DNA of 64,000 nucleotides from Chondrosia reniformis. Taxonomy: Eukaryota > Porifera > Demospongiae > Chondrillida > Chondrillidae. The notes beneath the pieces are model-generated. The model was not told the DNA's origin, ran no database searches, and saw nothing but the letters and a program-made list of their open reading frames with translations. Location: the NCBI GenBank assembly GCA_947172415.1, contig OX359192.1:3660501-3724500 (forward strand), read 5' to 3'. This document shows positions 37,287 to 51,571 of the stretch, in pieces. Position numbers and translations under genes: made by a program. Within the stretch, counting starts at the first letter, position 1; each line of letters begins with the position of its first letter.

Positions 37287-37398
37287 TAGTTATAACCCGC
37301 TACCTCGGGCTTCCGGCAAAATACAATTACTCGGCCTCGGCTTCGCCTCGGCCTCGTATTGTATTTTGCCTGCAGCCCTCGGAAGTGGATTATAACTA
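37287..37398. repeat. GC-rich hairpin MITE, 112 bp
   Basis: TAGTTATAACCCGC at the left and GTGGATTATAACTA at the right are inverted. Inside them, GGCAAAATACAAT pairs with ATTGTATTTTGCC. The loop is a CGGCCTCGGCTTCGCCTCGG run. It abuts the TIR element on its left and reverse satellite on its right. It may be independent or the end of a larger element. Confidence 0.75.
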
Positions 37399-38808
37399 CT
37401 ACATATTTATATATACTTGTACTGGTAAGATTTACTAACTGTAGGCACTAGTTGTATGTACTAGTTCTATGTACTAGGACTACTGATATTAACTAGTTGT
37501 AGGTTATAGTTGGATGTACTAGTTGAATGTAATAGTTGTATATACTAATTATATGTACTATATAGTTAAATGTACTAGTTATGTAATAACTGTATGTATT
37601 AGTTATGTACTAGTTGAATGTACTAGTTGTAAGTTATATTTACTAATTATAGGTATTAGTTGTGTGGACTAGTTGTATATGCATAGTAGTTGTATGTACT
37701 AACTGTTTGTACTAGGTGTATGTACTAGTTGTATGAACAAGTTGTATGTACTAATACTAGTTATTTTCAGGAGTTGAATTGGTTTGAGGTCTAGTTTGAT
37801 GTACTAGTTGTATGTACTATTTATATGTACCAGTTATATATGAATGTTCTAGTCATAGGTACTAATTGTCAGTACAAATTGTATTAACTAATTGTTTGTA
37901 CTAGTTGTATGTGCAAGTTTTATGTACTAGTTGTACAACTAGTTGTGTGTACTAGTTGTACGTACTGGTTGTATGTACTAGTTGTATGTACTAGGTATAT
38001 GTAGTAGATGTATGTTCTAATTGTATGTACTAGTTATGTACTAGCTATATGAACAAGTTTTATATTCTAGTTGAATGTGCTACTTGTATGTACTAGTTGT
38101 ATGTACTATTTGTATGTACTAATTGTATGTACTGATTGTATGTACTATTTGTATGTACTAGTTGTATCTACTAGGTGTATGTACTAGTTATGTGTACTAG
38201 TTGTAAGTTCTACTAGTGGTAATACTAGATACTAAGTAGGTATTAGTTGTATGTACAAGTTCTAGTTATATTAACTAGTTGTAGGTACTAGTTATATGTA
38301 TACTAGTTGTATGTACTAGTTGTATACCAGTTGTATGTACTAGTTGTATGTGCTAGTTGTATCAACTGGTTATATGTTCTAGTACAAGTTATAATTAATC
38401 GTTATATTTACTAGTTGTATGTACTAGTACAAGTTATATATATTAGTTATATTTACCAGTTATATTTACTAGTTGTTTGTACTGGTTGTATGTTCTAGTT
38501 GTATTTACTAGTTGTAGCACTAATTGTATGGACTGGTTGTATGTACTAGATGTATGTACTAATTGTGTGAAATAATTATAGTCATAGTAGGAGTTCTAGT
38601 TTAATGTACTAGTTGTATGGACTATTTATATGTACTAGGTAAATTTGTATGTTATAGTCATAGGTACTAGTTGTATGTGTTAGTTGTATGAACTAGTGGT
38701 GTGTACTAGTTATATGTACTATGGTGTGTACTATCTAAATGGACTAGTTATATGTAGTAGTTGTTTGTACTAGTTAAATGAACTAGTTGTATGTTCTATT
38801 TGTATATC
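37399..38808 (-). repeat. 13-bp minisatellite, reverse, domain 4 (part 1)
   Basis: Degenerate TGTATGTACTAGT units, no gene seen. Confidence 0.94.
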
Positions 38809-39539
38809 AGAGGGTACGGTAGTACTCTCTATGGAGGGATGGTACGGGTTGTTTCGTTTTCCCTATACATTGGTGTGGGAACGAAAATCCGAAATAGGCT
38901 GAAAATCGCCGAAAAAAGCTATGTATAGTTAAAAATACACCAGCCATGCTATAAACTGGCCTTAAAGGAAAGCGATTGTGTTCCGCTAGCAAATGAGCAA
39001 ACTTTGAAATATTCCATTTTTGTTTTCTTCTTCTTCATTTTCTTCATCTTCTTCGCCCGCTGTAACTAACAAGGAAATTAGTTTTCGGGCTACTTCTGAA
39101 GCGTAAATACTCCACATTTCCGTGCTGTATTCTTTTGTAGAAGCGAGAGCGATAATGTTATTATTGAGCATGACGGTTTTCGTGGTCCTAGAGTCAAGGC
39201 TTCAATAAATTCGCCATTTTAATGACGTCATATTCAGTTGAAGATTATGAAACCAAAACGGTCTATTATATAATTCCTAGCTTATGCTCCATAAAAAGTA
39301 CAGAAACTAGAGAATGATAAAAAATTTCTACAAAAATAGTAGAAGATGTAGGGATGGCACAAAAAGCACAGAAACAAGAAAGGGATGTTACACAGTGAAG
39401 AATTATTTATGGCACAAATCCTACAAGCAAGGTGTTGTATGATTCATGCATAAATAATTCTCTCACTGTGTAACATCCCTTTCTTGTTTCTGTGCTTTTT
39501 GTGCCATCCCTACATCTTCTACTATTTTTGTAGAAATTT
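38809..39539 (+). mobile_element. Family C element, copy 1
   Basis: Begins with a short palindrome (AGAGGGTACGGTAGTACTCTCT pattern) and runs through ~480 bp of unique DNA. It ends with a long hairpin from 39,307 whose arms contain AAATAGTAGAAGATGTAGGG and CAAGAAAGGGATGTTACACA and their complements. The last ~15 bp of the right arm are lost. The internal order is the same as at 58,004-58,761, so body and hairpin form one element. A minus-strand frame within (38,986-39,171) encodes an acidic C-terminal run, but its start region is out of frame with the 33-kb copy. No transposase is recognised. Confidence 0.82.
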
Positions 39540-40308
39540 AGTACTATTAAAAGTACTACTTGTAGGTACTGGTTCTAGTTATACTAGGTACTAGGTAGGT
39601 GCTAGTTGTATGTACTAGCACTAGTTATATTTACTTGTTGTAGCTACTACTTGCATGGACTTGTTGAATGTTACAGTTGTATGTACTAATTGTGTGTACT
39701 AGTTGTATGTACTAGTTGTAAGAACTAGTTATGTACTAGTTGTATGTAGTAGTTGTATTAACTAGTTTTATGTACTATTACTGGTAATATTTACTAGTTG
39801 TAAATACTAGTTGTAAGTACTATATAGTTGTATGTACTAGTAGAAGTTATGTTTACTAGTTGTATGTATTAGTTGCATGTACTAGTTTTATGTAGTAGTT
39901 GTATATTCTAATTGTATGAACTAGTTGTATGTACTACTTGTATGGACTAGTCATATACTAGGTTTATATACTTTTTGTATGAACTAGTTGTATTTACTAC
40001 TTGTATTTCCTAATTGAATGTAATACTAGTATATACTAGTTGTATGTACTATTAGTATGTACTAGTTGTATGTACTAGTAGTATTAACTAGTGGTATCTA
40101 CTAGTACTGGTAATATTTACTAACTGTTGGCACTAGTTGTATGTACTAGTTGTATGTAATAGTTGTATGTAATAGTTGTACATACTAGCACTGGTTATAT
40201 TTACAAGTTGTAGGTACTAGTTGTATGTAGTAATACAAATTATATTTACTAGTTTTACGTACTAGTTGCATGGACTTGTAAAATGTTATAGTTGTATGTA
40301 CTAATTGT
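39540..40308 (-). repeat. 13-bp minisatellite, reverse, domain 4 (part 2)
   Basis: Reverse units up to a flip at ACTAATTGTACATACAACTA near 40,309. No gene. Confidence 0.93.
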
Positions 40309-42355
40309 ACATACAACTACTACATATATCTAATACATAAAACTAGTACATATATCTAGTACATACAAATACAACGAGTACATATAAGTAGTTCATACAA
40401 CCAGTACATACAACTAGTACATATAAATAGTATATACAACTAGTACATACAACAATTACACTCAACTAATACATATAACTACTATATACAATTGGTACAT
40501 ATAATAGTACATCCAACTAGTACATACAACTAGTATCTCTTCCATGCAACTAGTCCCTACCTAGTACCTAGTATAACTAGTACTGGAAACTACCACCATT
40601 ATATACAACCAGTACATACATCAAGTGCATGCAATTAGTACACATAAATAGTACACACAACTCGTACATACCACTAGTACTTACAACTGGTACATATAAA
40701 TAATACATACAACTAATACATAGCTAGTGCATAAAATTTGTACATGCAACTGGTTCATATCTAGTACATACAACTAGTACATACAACTAGCAAATATAAC
40801 TATTGCTAGTGCATAGAACTAGTGTATACCACTAGTTCATAAAATTAGTACATACAACTAGTACATGCAACTAGTACATACAACTAGTACTTATAATTAG
40901 TACACATACACATCACCAGTACTATTACACAAACATATAACTAGTACATAGACATATAACTGGTACTTATAAATAGTACATACACAGTACATACGAATAG
41001 TACATACAAATAGTACATATAACTAGAAACTAGTACATAAAAGTATTTCATAGAATGAGTACATAATACTAGAACTACAACTTGTATATACAACTAGTAG
41101 ATAGCTACTACATACAACTAATATATACGTACAACTAGTACATACAACTCGCACATAACTAGTACATACAACTAGTACATACAACTAATACATACAACTA
41201 GTACCAACAACTAGTAAATATAACTAGTACTAGTACATAAAACGCCTGCAGACAACTAGTACTTACAACTAGTACATACAACTAGTACATACAAATAGTA
41301 CAAACAACTAGGACATATAACTAGTAAATACACCTGCTATATAAAACTAGAACATGCACATAAACCTAGTAATTATAGAAAAATACATACAACTAGTACA
41401 TGCAACTAGTAAATACATACAACTGTTACACACAACTAGTACATCCAACTAGAACATATAACTAGTACATTAAATTAGGCCATACAACTGGTATCATTTA
41501 CATACCACTAGTACTTACTTAGAACCTAGTATAACTAGTACTAGAACCTACAACTAGAACATACATCTAGTACATAAAACTACCACATACAACTACTACA
41601 TCCAACTTATACATACCACTAGTGCATGTAACTAGTACACACAACTACTACATATATCTAGTACATACAACTAGTACATACAACTAGTAAATACAACTAG
41701 TACATACAATTAGTGCATACAACAAGTACATAAAACTAGTACGTAGGTAGTACAAACAACTGGTTTATATCTATTACATACAACTGGTTCATATCTAGTA
41801 CATACAACTAGTACATACAAAGTAGTACAAATAATTAGTACATACAACTACCACATACAACTAGTACATAAACATAATACTTACAACTAGTAAATATAAC
41901 TAGTACTAGTACATACAACTAGTACATGCAATTAGTATATACAGCAAGTACACACAGCTAGTACATATAACTGATACATACACATATAAATAGTACATAT
42001 AAATAGTACGTACAACTAGTACATATATCTAGTTCATACAAATACAATGAATACATATAACCAGTACATACAACTAGTACATACAACTAGTACTTGTAGA
42101 TGGTACATACAACTAGTACATAAAACAATTGCACATTGCTAGTACATATAACTAGTACATACAACTGGTATCTAGTACAAACAACTAGTGCCTACCTAGG
42201 TCCTAGTATAACTAGTTTTAGAACCTATATTTAGAACATACAACTCGTATATACAACTAGTACATACAACTATTACCTACATCTAGTACATATAAATAGT
42301 ACATGCATCTAGTATATACAACTAGTACATGTAATTAGCACATGCAACCAATATA
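40309..42355 (+). repeat. 13-bp minisatellite, forward, domain 5
   Basis: Forward units. The marker CCTAGTATAACTAGTACTRG occurs near 40,560, 41,525 and 42,195. It flips to reverse at ACCAATATATAATATGTACT. No gene. Confidence 0.94.
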
Positions 42356-45300
42356 TAATATGTACTACTTGCATGTACAAGCTGTTTTAGCTGGTTGTAT
42401 GTACTAATTCTATGTACTAGTTGTATGTACTTGTTATATGTAGTAGATAGAACCAGATGTATGTACAAGATGTATGCACTAGTACTTTGTACTAGCTGTA
42501 TACTAGTTTTAGGAACTAGTTGTATGTACTATGTGTTTGGACTAGTTGTATGTTCTAGTCGCATGTACTAGTTATATGTACTAGTTACTAGTTGTATGAA
42601 CTAGTTGTAACTATTAAATTTATGTACTAGTTGTATGTACTAGTTAATAGTTGTATAGTCTAGTTGTATGTATTAGTTGTATGCACTAGATGTAAGTACT
42701 AGTTGTATGTACTATGTGTATGTACCAGTTGTTGATTCTTGTACTATTTATACTATGTATTAGGTAGGTTTTAGTTGTATGTACTAGACACTTGTTGCAT
42801 GTACTAGTTGTATGAACTAGTTTTATGAACTAGTTGGGTGTACTCTTTATATGTACTAGGTTTATGTACCAGTTATATGTACTAGTTGTATGTACTGGTA
42901 GTATGTACTAGTTATATTTACTAGCTGTATGTACTATTTGTGTGTACTAATTGTATGCACTAGTTGTGTGTACTACTTATATGTACTCGTTACAATTGTA
43001 TGTACTGGGTGTATGTACTAGTTGTTTGTACTAGTTATATATACTAGTTGTACGTACTATTTATATATACTATATATATGTGTATGTACTAGGCATATGT
43101 ACTACTTGTATGTACAAGCTGTATTAGCTGGTTGTAAGTACTAATTCTACATACTAGTTATATGTACTAGTTTTATATAGTAGATATGAACCAGTTGTTT
43201 GTAAAAGATGTATGCACTAGTTCTTAGTACTAGCTATATACTAGTTTTATGAACTTGTATGTACTATGTGGATGCACTATTTATTTGAACTAGTTATATT
43301 TTTATGTATTATGTTATGTTTTATGTTATATGTACTAGTTGAAAGGACTAGTTGTTTGTACTAGTTGTAGGTACTAGAACTAGCTATATTTACTAGTTTT
43401 AGGTACTAGTTGTATGTATTCGTTGTATGTAGTAGTTGCATATGCTAATTGTAAGTACAAGTTCTGTGTACTATATAGTTGTATGTATATACTAGTTGTA
43501 TGTACCAGTTGTACGTACTAGTTGTATGGACTAGTTGTATTTACTATTTGTATATTCTATTTATATGTGTGTGTGCTAATTATATTTACTTGTTGTAGCG
43601 CTAGCTGTATGTACTATTTGTATGTAATATTTACATTTACTAGGTATACGTGTATGTCCTAGTTATATGTCCTAGTTGTATATACTAGTTGCAAGCACTA
43701 GTTGTATGTTCCAGTTGTATGTACTAGTCACATGTAAGAATTATATTTACTAGTTACTAATTTTAAAAACTAGTTGTACCTACGAATTTTATGTAATAGT
43801 TGTATGTACTCTTTGTATGTATATACTAGTTTTATGTACTAGTTAAATGTACTAGTGTTATATATATATTAGTTGTATGGACTAGTTTCTAGTTGTATGT
43901 ACTAGTTTTATGTACCCGTTCAAGATACTAGTTGTAAGTACTGTTTATAATTACTAGGTATATGTGTATGTACTAGTTGTATGTAGTAGGTGTATGTACT
44001 AGTTATATGTCCTAGTTGTTTGTACTAGTTATATGTTCTAGTTGAATGTACTAGTTGTATGTACTAGTTGTATATTCTATTTGTGTGTATTGTTACGATG
44101 TACTAGTTGTATGAACTAGTTCTATTTATATTTACTAGTTGTTATATATTTGTGAACTAGTATTATATACTAGTTGTATGCACTAGCTGTATGTACTGGT
44201 TGTGTGTACTATTTATAATTACAAGGTATATGTATATTTACTAGTTATATGTAGTTGGTGTATGTACTAGTTATCTATCCTTGTTGTTTGTCCTAGTTGT
44301 ATCTACTAGTTTAATGTACTAGTTATATGTACTCGTTAATAGTTGTATGAACTAGTTGTACGTACTAATTGTCAATACTATTTGTATGTACTAGTTGTAT
44401 GTACTAGTTGTATGTACTAGTTGCATGTACTGGTTATATGTACTAGTTAATAGTTGTGTGAACTAGTTGTAAAACCTAGTTGTATGAACTAGTGTTTGTA
44501 TATACTAGTTGTATGTACTAGTTTCTAGTTGCATGTACTAGTTTTATGAACTAGTTATATATACTATATGGATTCACTTTTCATATGTACTAGTTATATA
44601 TTTATACTAATTTTATGTCGTAGGTGTGTACTAGTTTTAGGTCCTAGTTTTATGTACTACTTCTATGTACTAGTAGTTGTATGAACTACTTGTATGTACT
44701 ATGTTAATGTACTATATATATGTGATAGTTATATTTTTAGGTATTAGTTATATGTGGTATATGTGTGTACTAGTTAAATATACAAGTTGCAAGTACTAGT
44801 TGTATGTACTAGTTGTATGGACTAGTACTAGTTATATTTACTAGTTGTAGATACTAGTTGTATGTACTGGTTGTATGTATATACTAGTTGTATGTACTAA
44901 TTGTATGTCCTAGGTGTGTGTACTAAATGGAATGTATTAGTTGTATGTACTCTTTGTATGTACTAGTTATATATACTAATTTTATCTACTAATTGTATGT
45001 TCAAGTTGCATGTACTAGTTGCATGAACATGTTGTGCATACTACTTCAATGTACTAGTTGTGTGTACTCGTTACTAGTTGTTAGTTGTAGGTGTAAGTAC
45101 TAGTTTTATGAACTAGTTCCAGTTTTATGTACTAGTTGTAGGTACTAGTTGTATTTATTAGTTGCAAGTACGATTCGTATGTCCTATTTGCATGTACTAG
45201 TTGTATGTACTAGTTGTATGTACTAGTTGTAGATTCAAGTCCTAGTTATATTAGATACTAGGGAGGTGCTAGTTCTATGTACTAGATACTAATTATATGT

Positions 45301-48300
45301 ACTTATTGTTTGTACCAGTTGTGTGTAATTGTACCAGTTGTATGTACTATTTGTATGTACCAGTTGTATGTACCAGTTGTATGTACTAGGTGTATATAGT
45401 AGTTGTATGTTCTAATTGTTTGAACTAGTTCTATGTACTAATTGTATGTACAAGATATGTACTAGTTACTAGTTTCTAGTTGTATGTACTATTTATAAGT
45501 ACTAGTTGTATGTACTATGTGTATGTACCAGTTGTTGATTCTTGTACTACTTATACTTTGTACTAGGTAGGTTCTAGTTGTATGTACTAGATACTTGTTG
45601 CATGTACTAGTTTTCTGAACTAGTTGAATGAACTAGTTGTATGTTCTGTTTATATGTACTAGTTATATGTACCAGTTATATGTACTAGTTTTATGTACTA
45701 TTAGTAGGTACAAGTAATATTTACTAGCTGTATGTACTATCTGTGTGTTCTAATTGTATGCACTAGTTGTATGTACTAGTTGTATGTACTCAATACTATT
45801 TGTATGTACTAGTCGAATGTAGTAGTTGTTTGTACTAGTTGAATGTATAAGTAGTGTGTAATTGTTGTATGTACTAGTTATATGTACTAGTTGTATGTAC
45901 TAGTTGTATGTACTAGATGTTTGAACTAGTTTTAGGTTCTAGCACAAGTTATACTAAGTACTAGGAATGAACTGGTTCTATGAACTACTTGTTTGTTGGT
46001 GTGAACATGTTTTTTGTACTAGTTGCATGTACTATATTTATGTACTAATTATATGTGTATGTACTGGTCATATGTACCAGTTATATGTACTAGTTGAATG
46101 TACCACTTTTGTGTAATTTTTGTATGTACTAGTTGTATGTACTACTTATATGTATCCGTTACATTTGTATGTACTGGGTGTATGTACCAGTTGTTTGTAC
46201 TAGATATGAACCAGTTGTATGTACAAGATATATGCACTAGTTCTTTTACTAGCTGTATACTAGTTTTTTGAACTAGTTGTATGTACTAGTTGAATGTACT
46301 AGTTGTATGTACTAGTCGCATGTACTAGTTATATGTACTAGTTACTAGTTGTATGAACTAGTTGTACCTATTAATTTTATGTACTAGTTGTATGGATATA
46401 TCAGTTGTATGTACTAGCTATGTTCTAGTTGTTTGTTCTAGTTTTATGTACTAGTTTCTAGTTGTATGTACCATGTGTGTGTACTATTCATATATACTAG
46501 TTATATGGTTATGTATTAGTTATATGTAGTAGGTGTTTGAACTTGTTATATGTACTAGTTGAAAGTACTAGATGTATGTGCTAATTGTATGTACACGTTC
46601 TGTGTACTAGTTGTATGTTTATACTAGTTGTATATACCAGCTTTGTACTAGTTGTATGTTCTAGTTGTATTAACTATTTGTATGTACTATTTGTATGTTT
46701 GTGTACTGGTTATATGTACTAGTTGTATGCGCAAGCTGTATGTACTAGTAGTATATATTATTTATATTTTCTAGATATATGTGTATGTGCTCGTTATATA
46801 TAGTAGGTGTATGTACTAGTTATATGTCCTAGTTGTTTGTGCTAGTTGTACATACGAGTTGAATGTACTAGTTGTATGTTCAAGTATTTTGTACTCGTTC
46901 TATGAATTAGTTGTATATACTAGTTTCTAGTTGTATATACCAGTTGTATGTACTTTTTGTAAGTACTGGTTGTATGTACTAGGTGTATGTACTATTTTTT
47001 TATAGTAGTTATATGTGTATGTACTGGTTATATGTAGTTGTTGTATGTTACAGTTGGATGTACAAGTTGCCTGTACTACGTGTATGCGCTAGCTGTATGT
47101 ATAAGTTGTAGGTGCTAGTACTAGTTTTATTAGGTACTGAGTAGGAATTAGTTGTTTGTACTAGTTGTTAGGACTACTTTAACTTATTAGTTGTATATAC
47201 TGGTTCTATGAACCAGTATTAGTTAATATTTACTAGTTGTAAGTACTGGTTGTAAGTAGTAGTTGGATGTAGTGGTTGTATGTACTAATTGTGTGTGTTA
47301 GTTGTATGCACTATTTGTATGTATATACTAGTTGTATGTAGTAGCTATGTACTAGTTGTATGTACTAGTTGTATGTACTAGTTTCCTGTTTATGTAGTGG
47401 TTGTATATACTAGTTGAATGTACTAGCTGTATATACTACTTGTATGTACTTGATACTATTTGTATGTACCAATCAAATGTAATAGTTATATGTACTAGTT
47501 GTATGTATTAGTTTTATGTACTAGTTATAAATTGTATGTACTAGTTGTATGTACTAGTTGTGGGTTCAAGTCCTAGTCATATTAGGTAATAGCGAATTGC
47601 TAGTTGTATGTACTAGTTACTAATTGTATGTACTAGTTGCATGTACCAGTTGTGTGTAATTGTACTAGTTATAGGTACTAATACTAGTTATATTTCCTAG
47701 TTGTAGGTGCTAGTTGTATGTACTAGTTGTATGTTATAGTTGCATGTACTAGTTAGATGTACTAGTTACTAGTTGTGTGAACTAGTTGTACCTACTAATT
47801 CTATGTACTAATTGTATGTACTCTTTGTATGTATATATTAGTTTTATGTACTAGTTAAATGGACTAGTGTTTATATATATACTAGTTGTATATACCAGTT
47901 TCTAGTTGAATATACTAGATTTATGTACTATTTGTAATTACTAGGTATATGTGTATGTACTAGTTGTATGTAGTAGGTGTATGTACTAGTTATATGTCCT
48001 AGTTGTTTGTCCTAGTTATATGGAATAGTTAAATGTACTAGTTGTATGTACAAATTGTACGTGCTAGGTGTGTGTACTATTTGGTATGTACTAGTAGTAT
48101 GTACTATTTGTATGTACTAGTTATGTACCAGTTGTACTTAATAGTTGTATGTACATACTAGTTGTTAATATTAGCTATGTACTAGATGTATATTCAAGTT
48201 GTATGTTCTATATAGTATTTTGTACTCGTTCTATAAACTAGTAGCATTTACTAGTTTCTTGTTGTAAGTATTAGTTATAAGTACTAGTTGCATGTACTAT

Positions 48301-49454
48301 GTGTATGTACCAGTTGTTGTACTAGTTATACTATGTACTAGGTAGATTCTATTTGTATGTACTAGATACTTGTTTCATGTATTAGTTGTATGAACTAGTT
48401 TTATGTACAACTTGTATGGACTAGCTGTATGTACTATTTGTATGTATTAGTTGTATGTACTAGGTGAATGTTGTAGTTGTACGTTCTAATTGTTTGAACT
48501 AGTTCTGTGTACTAATTGTATGTACTAGGTATGTACTAGTCGCTAGTTTCTAGTTGTATGTACTAGTTGTATGTACTAGTTGTTAGCACCCAATACTATT
48601 TGTATCTACTAGTCGAATGTAGTAGTTATTTGTACTAGTTGAATGTATAAGTAATGTGTAATTGTTGTATGTACCATTTTTATGTACTAGTTGTATGTAC
48701 TAGTTGTATATACTAGATGTTTGAACTAATTTTAGGTTCTACTGCAAGTTATACTAGGTACTAGGAATGAACTAGTTCTATGAACTACTTGTTTGTTTGT
48801 GTGAACTAGTTTTCTGTACTACTTGTAAGTACTATATTTATGTGCTAATTATATGTGTATGTATTAGTCATATGTAATACCTATATGTACTAGTTATTTG
48901 TACTAGTTGCATGAACTAGTTGCTTGTACTAATAGTATATACTAGTTGATGGTTCTAATCCTAATTATGCTAGGTACTAGGGAGGAACTAGTTGTATATA
49001 CTAGACACTAGTTGTATGTACTAGTTATATGTACTAGTTATATGTACTAGTTGTATTTACTACTTATATGTCTAGTTGTATGTACTAGTTGTATGTACTA
49101 TGTATATGGACTCGTTACATTTGTATGTACTGGTTGTACGTACTAGTTGTTTGTACTAGTTGTATATACTAGTTTTACGTACTATTTCTATGTACTATAT
49201 ATATTAATACATGTACTAGGTACATGTATTACTTGTATATACTAGCTGTATTAGCTGGTTGTATTTACGAATTCTATGTACTACTGGTATGTACTAGTTG
49301 TATTTACTAGTTGTATGTACTAGTCGCAAGTACTAGTTATATGTACTAGTTACTAGTTGTATGAACTAGTTGTAACTATTAATTTTATGTACTAGTTGTA
49401 TGTTCTAGTTGTATGTATATAGCAGTTGTATGTACTAGTTAAATGTACTTATTA
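42356..49454 (-). repeat. 13-bp minisatellite, reverse, domain 6 (part 1), with ~2.8-kb higher-order spacing
   Basis: Reverse units. The marker string GTACCAGTTGTTG followed by ...ACTAGGTAGRTTCTA and GATACTTGTT recurs at 42,722, 45,525 and 48,307, spacings of 2,803 and 2,782 bp. No gene. Confidence 0.93.
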
Positions 49455-49722
49455 GGGGCTGTATTATGTATAATATGAGTTCATACTCAAGTTTTGTAAC
49501 ACTTAATTTATACGTCAATACCTCGTTTTTGCAAATGGCGGCGTTCAGGAAGCTTTGGTTAACGAAGCTTTTCCATCGTTATTTATAAAGTTCAGGACAC
49601 TCAAACGTCCTCAAATTTTAGTATTCCGAATGTATATATCAAATCCCAATGATGCGGCCAAGTAGTTCGAGTTAATTCGGGGGGCAGCAGCCCCATGACT
49701 TTTTAAACTCGAAATACTTCTC
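49455..49722 (+). mobile_element. Family A element, partial copy
   Basis: Shares with the 56- and 57-kb copies the run from GTAACACTTAATTTATACGTC through ATGGCGGCGTTCAGGAAGCT, AAGTTCAGGACAC and the GGGGCAGCAGCCCC hairpin to AAACTCGAAATACTTC. The other end (CCTTATATTG...) is missing. It is more diverged than those two are from each other. Its reverse complement matches 15,000-15,240. Confidence 0.82.
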
Positions 49723-51571
49723 TTATATATATACTAGTTGTATGTAATAGTTTCAAATTGTATTTACTAGTTTTATGTACTAGTTGTATGTACTATGTGG
49801 ATGCACTATTTATTTGAACTGGTTAAATTTTTATGTATTAGTTATATGTAGTAGGTGTGTGTACCAGTTATATATACTAGTTGAAAGTATTAGTTGTGTG
49901 TACTAGAACTAACTATAGTTATATGTACTATTTGTATGCACTAGTTTTATGAACTAGTTCTATTTATATTTACTAGTTGTAGGTACTAGTTATATGTAGC
50001 AGATGTATGTACTATTTGTATCTATTATTTGTATGTACTATGGGCATGTACTATTTATAAGTATCAGTTATATGTATGTAGTAGTTATATGTTTGTGATC
50101 TAGTTATATATACTAGTTGTATGCACTATCTGTATGTACTAGTTGTATGTACTGTTTATAATTACAAGGTATATGTGTATTTTCTAGTTATATGTAGTTG
50201 GTGTATGTACTAGTTATATATACTAGTTGTTTGTCCTAGTTGTATGTACTAGTTGAATGTACTAGTTATATGCACTAGTTACTAGTTGTATGAACTAGTT
50301 GTACGTACTAATTTTAAATACTAGTTGTATAAACTAAATGTGTGTACAAGTTTTATGAACTAGTTGTATGTACTAGTTGAATGTACTAGTTGCATGTACT
50401 GGTTATATGTACTAGTTAATAGTTCTGGGAACTAGTTGGATGACCTAATTGTAAATACTAGTTGTATGAACTAGTTGTTTGTATATAATAGTTGTATGAA
50501 TTAGTTAAATGTACTAGTTTTATGTATATATTAGTTGTATGTACTAGTTTCTAGTTGCATGTACTAGTTTTATGTACTAGTTATATATACTATATGGATG
50601 CACTATTCACATGTACTAATTATATGCAGAAGGTGTGTAGAAGGTGTGTACTAGTTATAGATCCTAGTTTTATGTACTCGTTCTATGTACTAGTAGTTGT
50701 ATGGACTTCTTGTTCGTAGTATGTTTATATACTATTTTTATGTACTAGTTACATTTTTATGTAATAGTTATATGTGGTAGATGTGTGTACTAGTTATATG
50801 AACTAATTTCAAGTACTAGTTGTATGTACTAGTTGTATGGACTAGTACTATTTATATTTACTAGTAGTAGGTTCTAGTTGTATGTACTAGTTGTATGTAC
50901 TAGGTATGTACTGGTTTTATGTTCTAGTTATATGTACTAGTTGTATGTACAAGCGGTAGGTTCTTGTACTAGTTACACTAGGTGCTAGGAAGGTACTAGT
51001 TATATGTAGTATATACTAATTGGATGTAATTGTTGTATGTACTAGTTGTATGTACTATTTATAATTATTAGGTAAAAGTGTATGTACTAGTTTTTGTAGT
51101 AGGTGTATGTACTATTTATATGTCCTACTTGTTTTTCCTAGTTGTGTGTAGTAGTTATGTACTAGTTGAATATACAAGTTGTACGTTCTAGAATTATGTA
51201 CTCATTCTGTGAGCTAGTTGTATATACTAGTTTCTAGTTGTATGTACTAGTTATATGAACTAGTTGTGTGTACTCTTTTATGTACTATTTGCATGTACTA
51301 GTTGTATGTACTAGATGTTTGAATTAGTATTAGGTTCTAGTACAAGTTATACTAGGTACTAGGAATTAACCAGTTCTATGAACTACTTGTTTGTTTGTTT
51401 GAACTAGTTTTCTGTACTAGTTGTATGTACTATATTTATGTACTAGTTATATGTGTATATACTAGTCATATGTATTAGTTATGTGTACTAGTTATATGTA
51501 CTAGTTGTATGTACTACTTATATGTACTCGTTACATTTGTATGTACTGGGTGTATGTACTAGTTGTTTGTA
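49723..51571 (-). repeat. 13-bp minisatellite, reverse, domain 6 (part 2)
   Basis: Reverse units. Parts near 50,390 match 44,421 at an offset of about 5,969 bp, twice the ~2.8-3-kb spacing. No gene. Confidence 0.93.
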
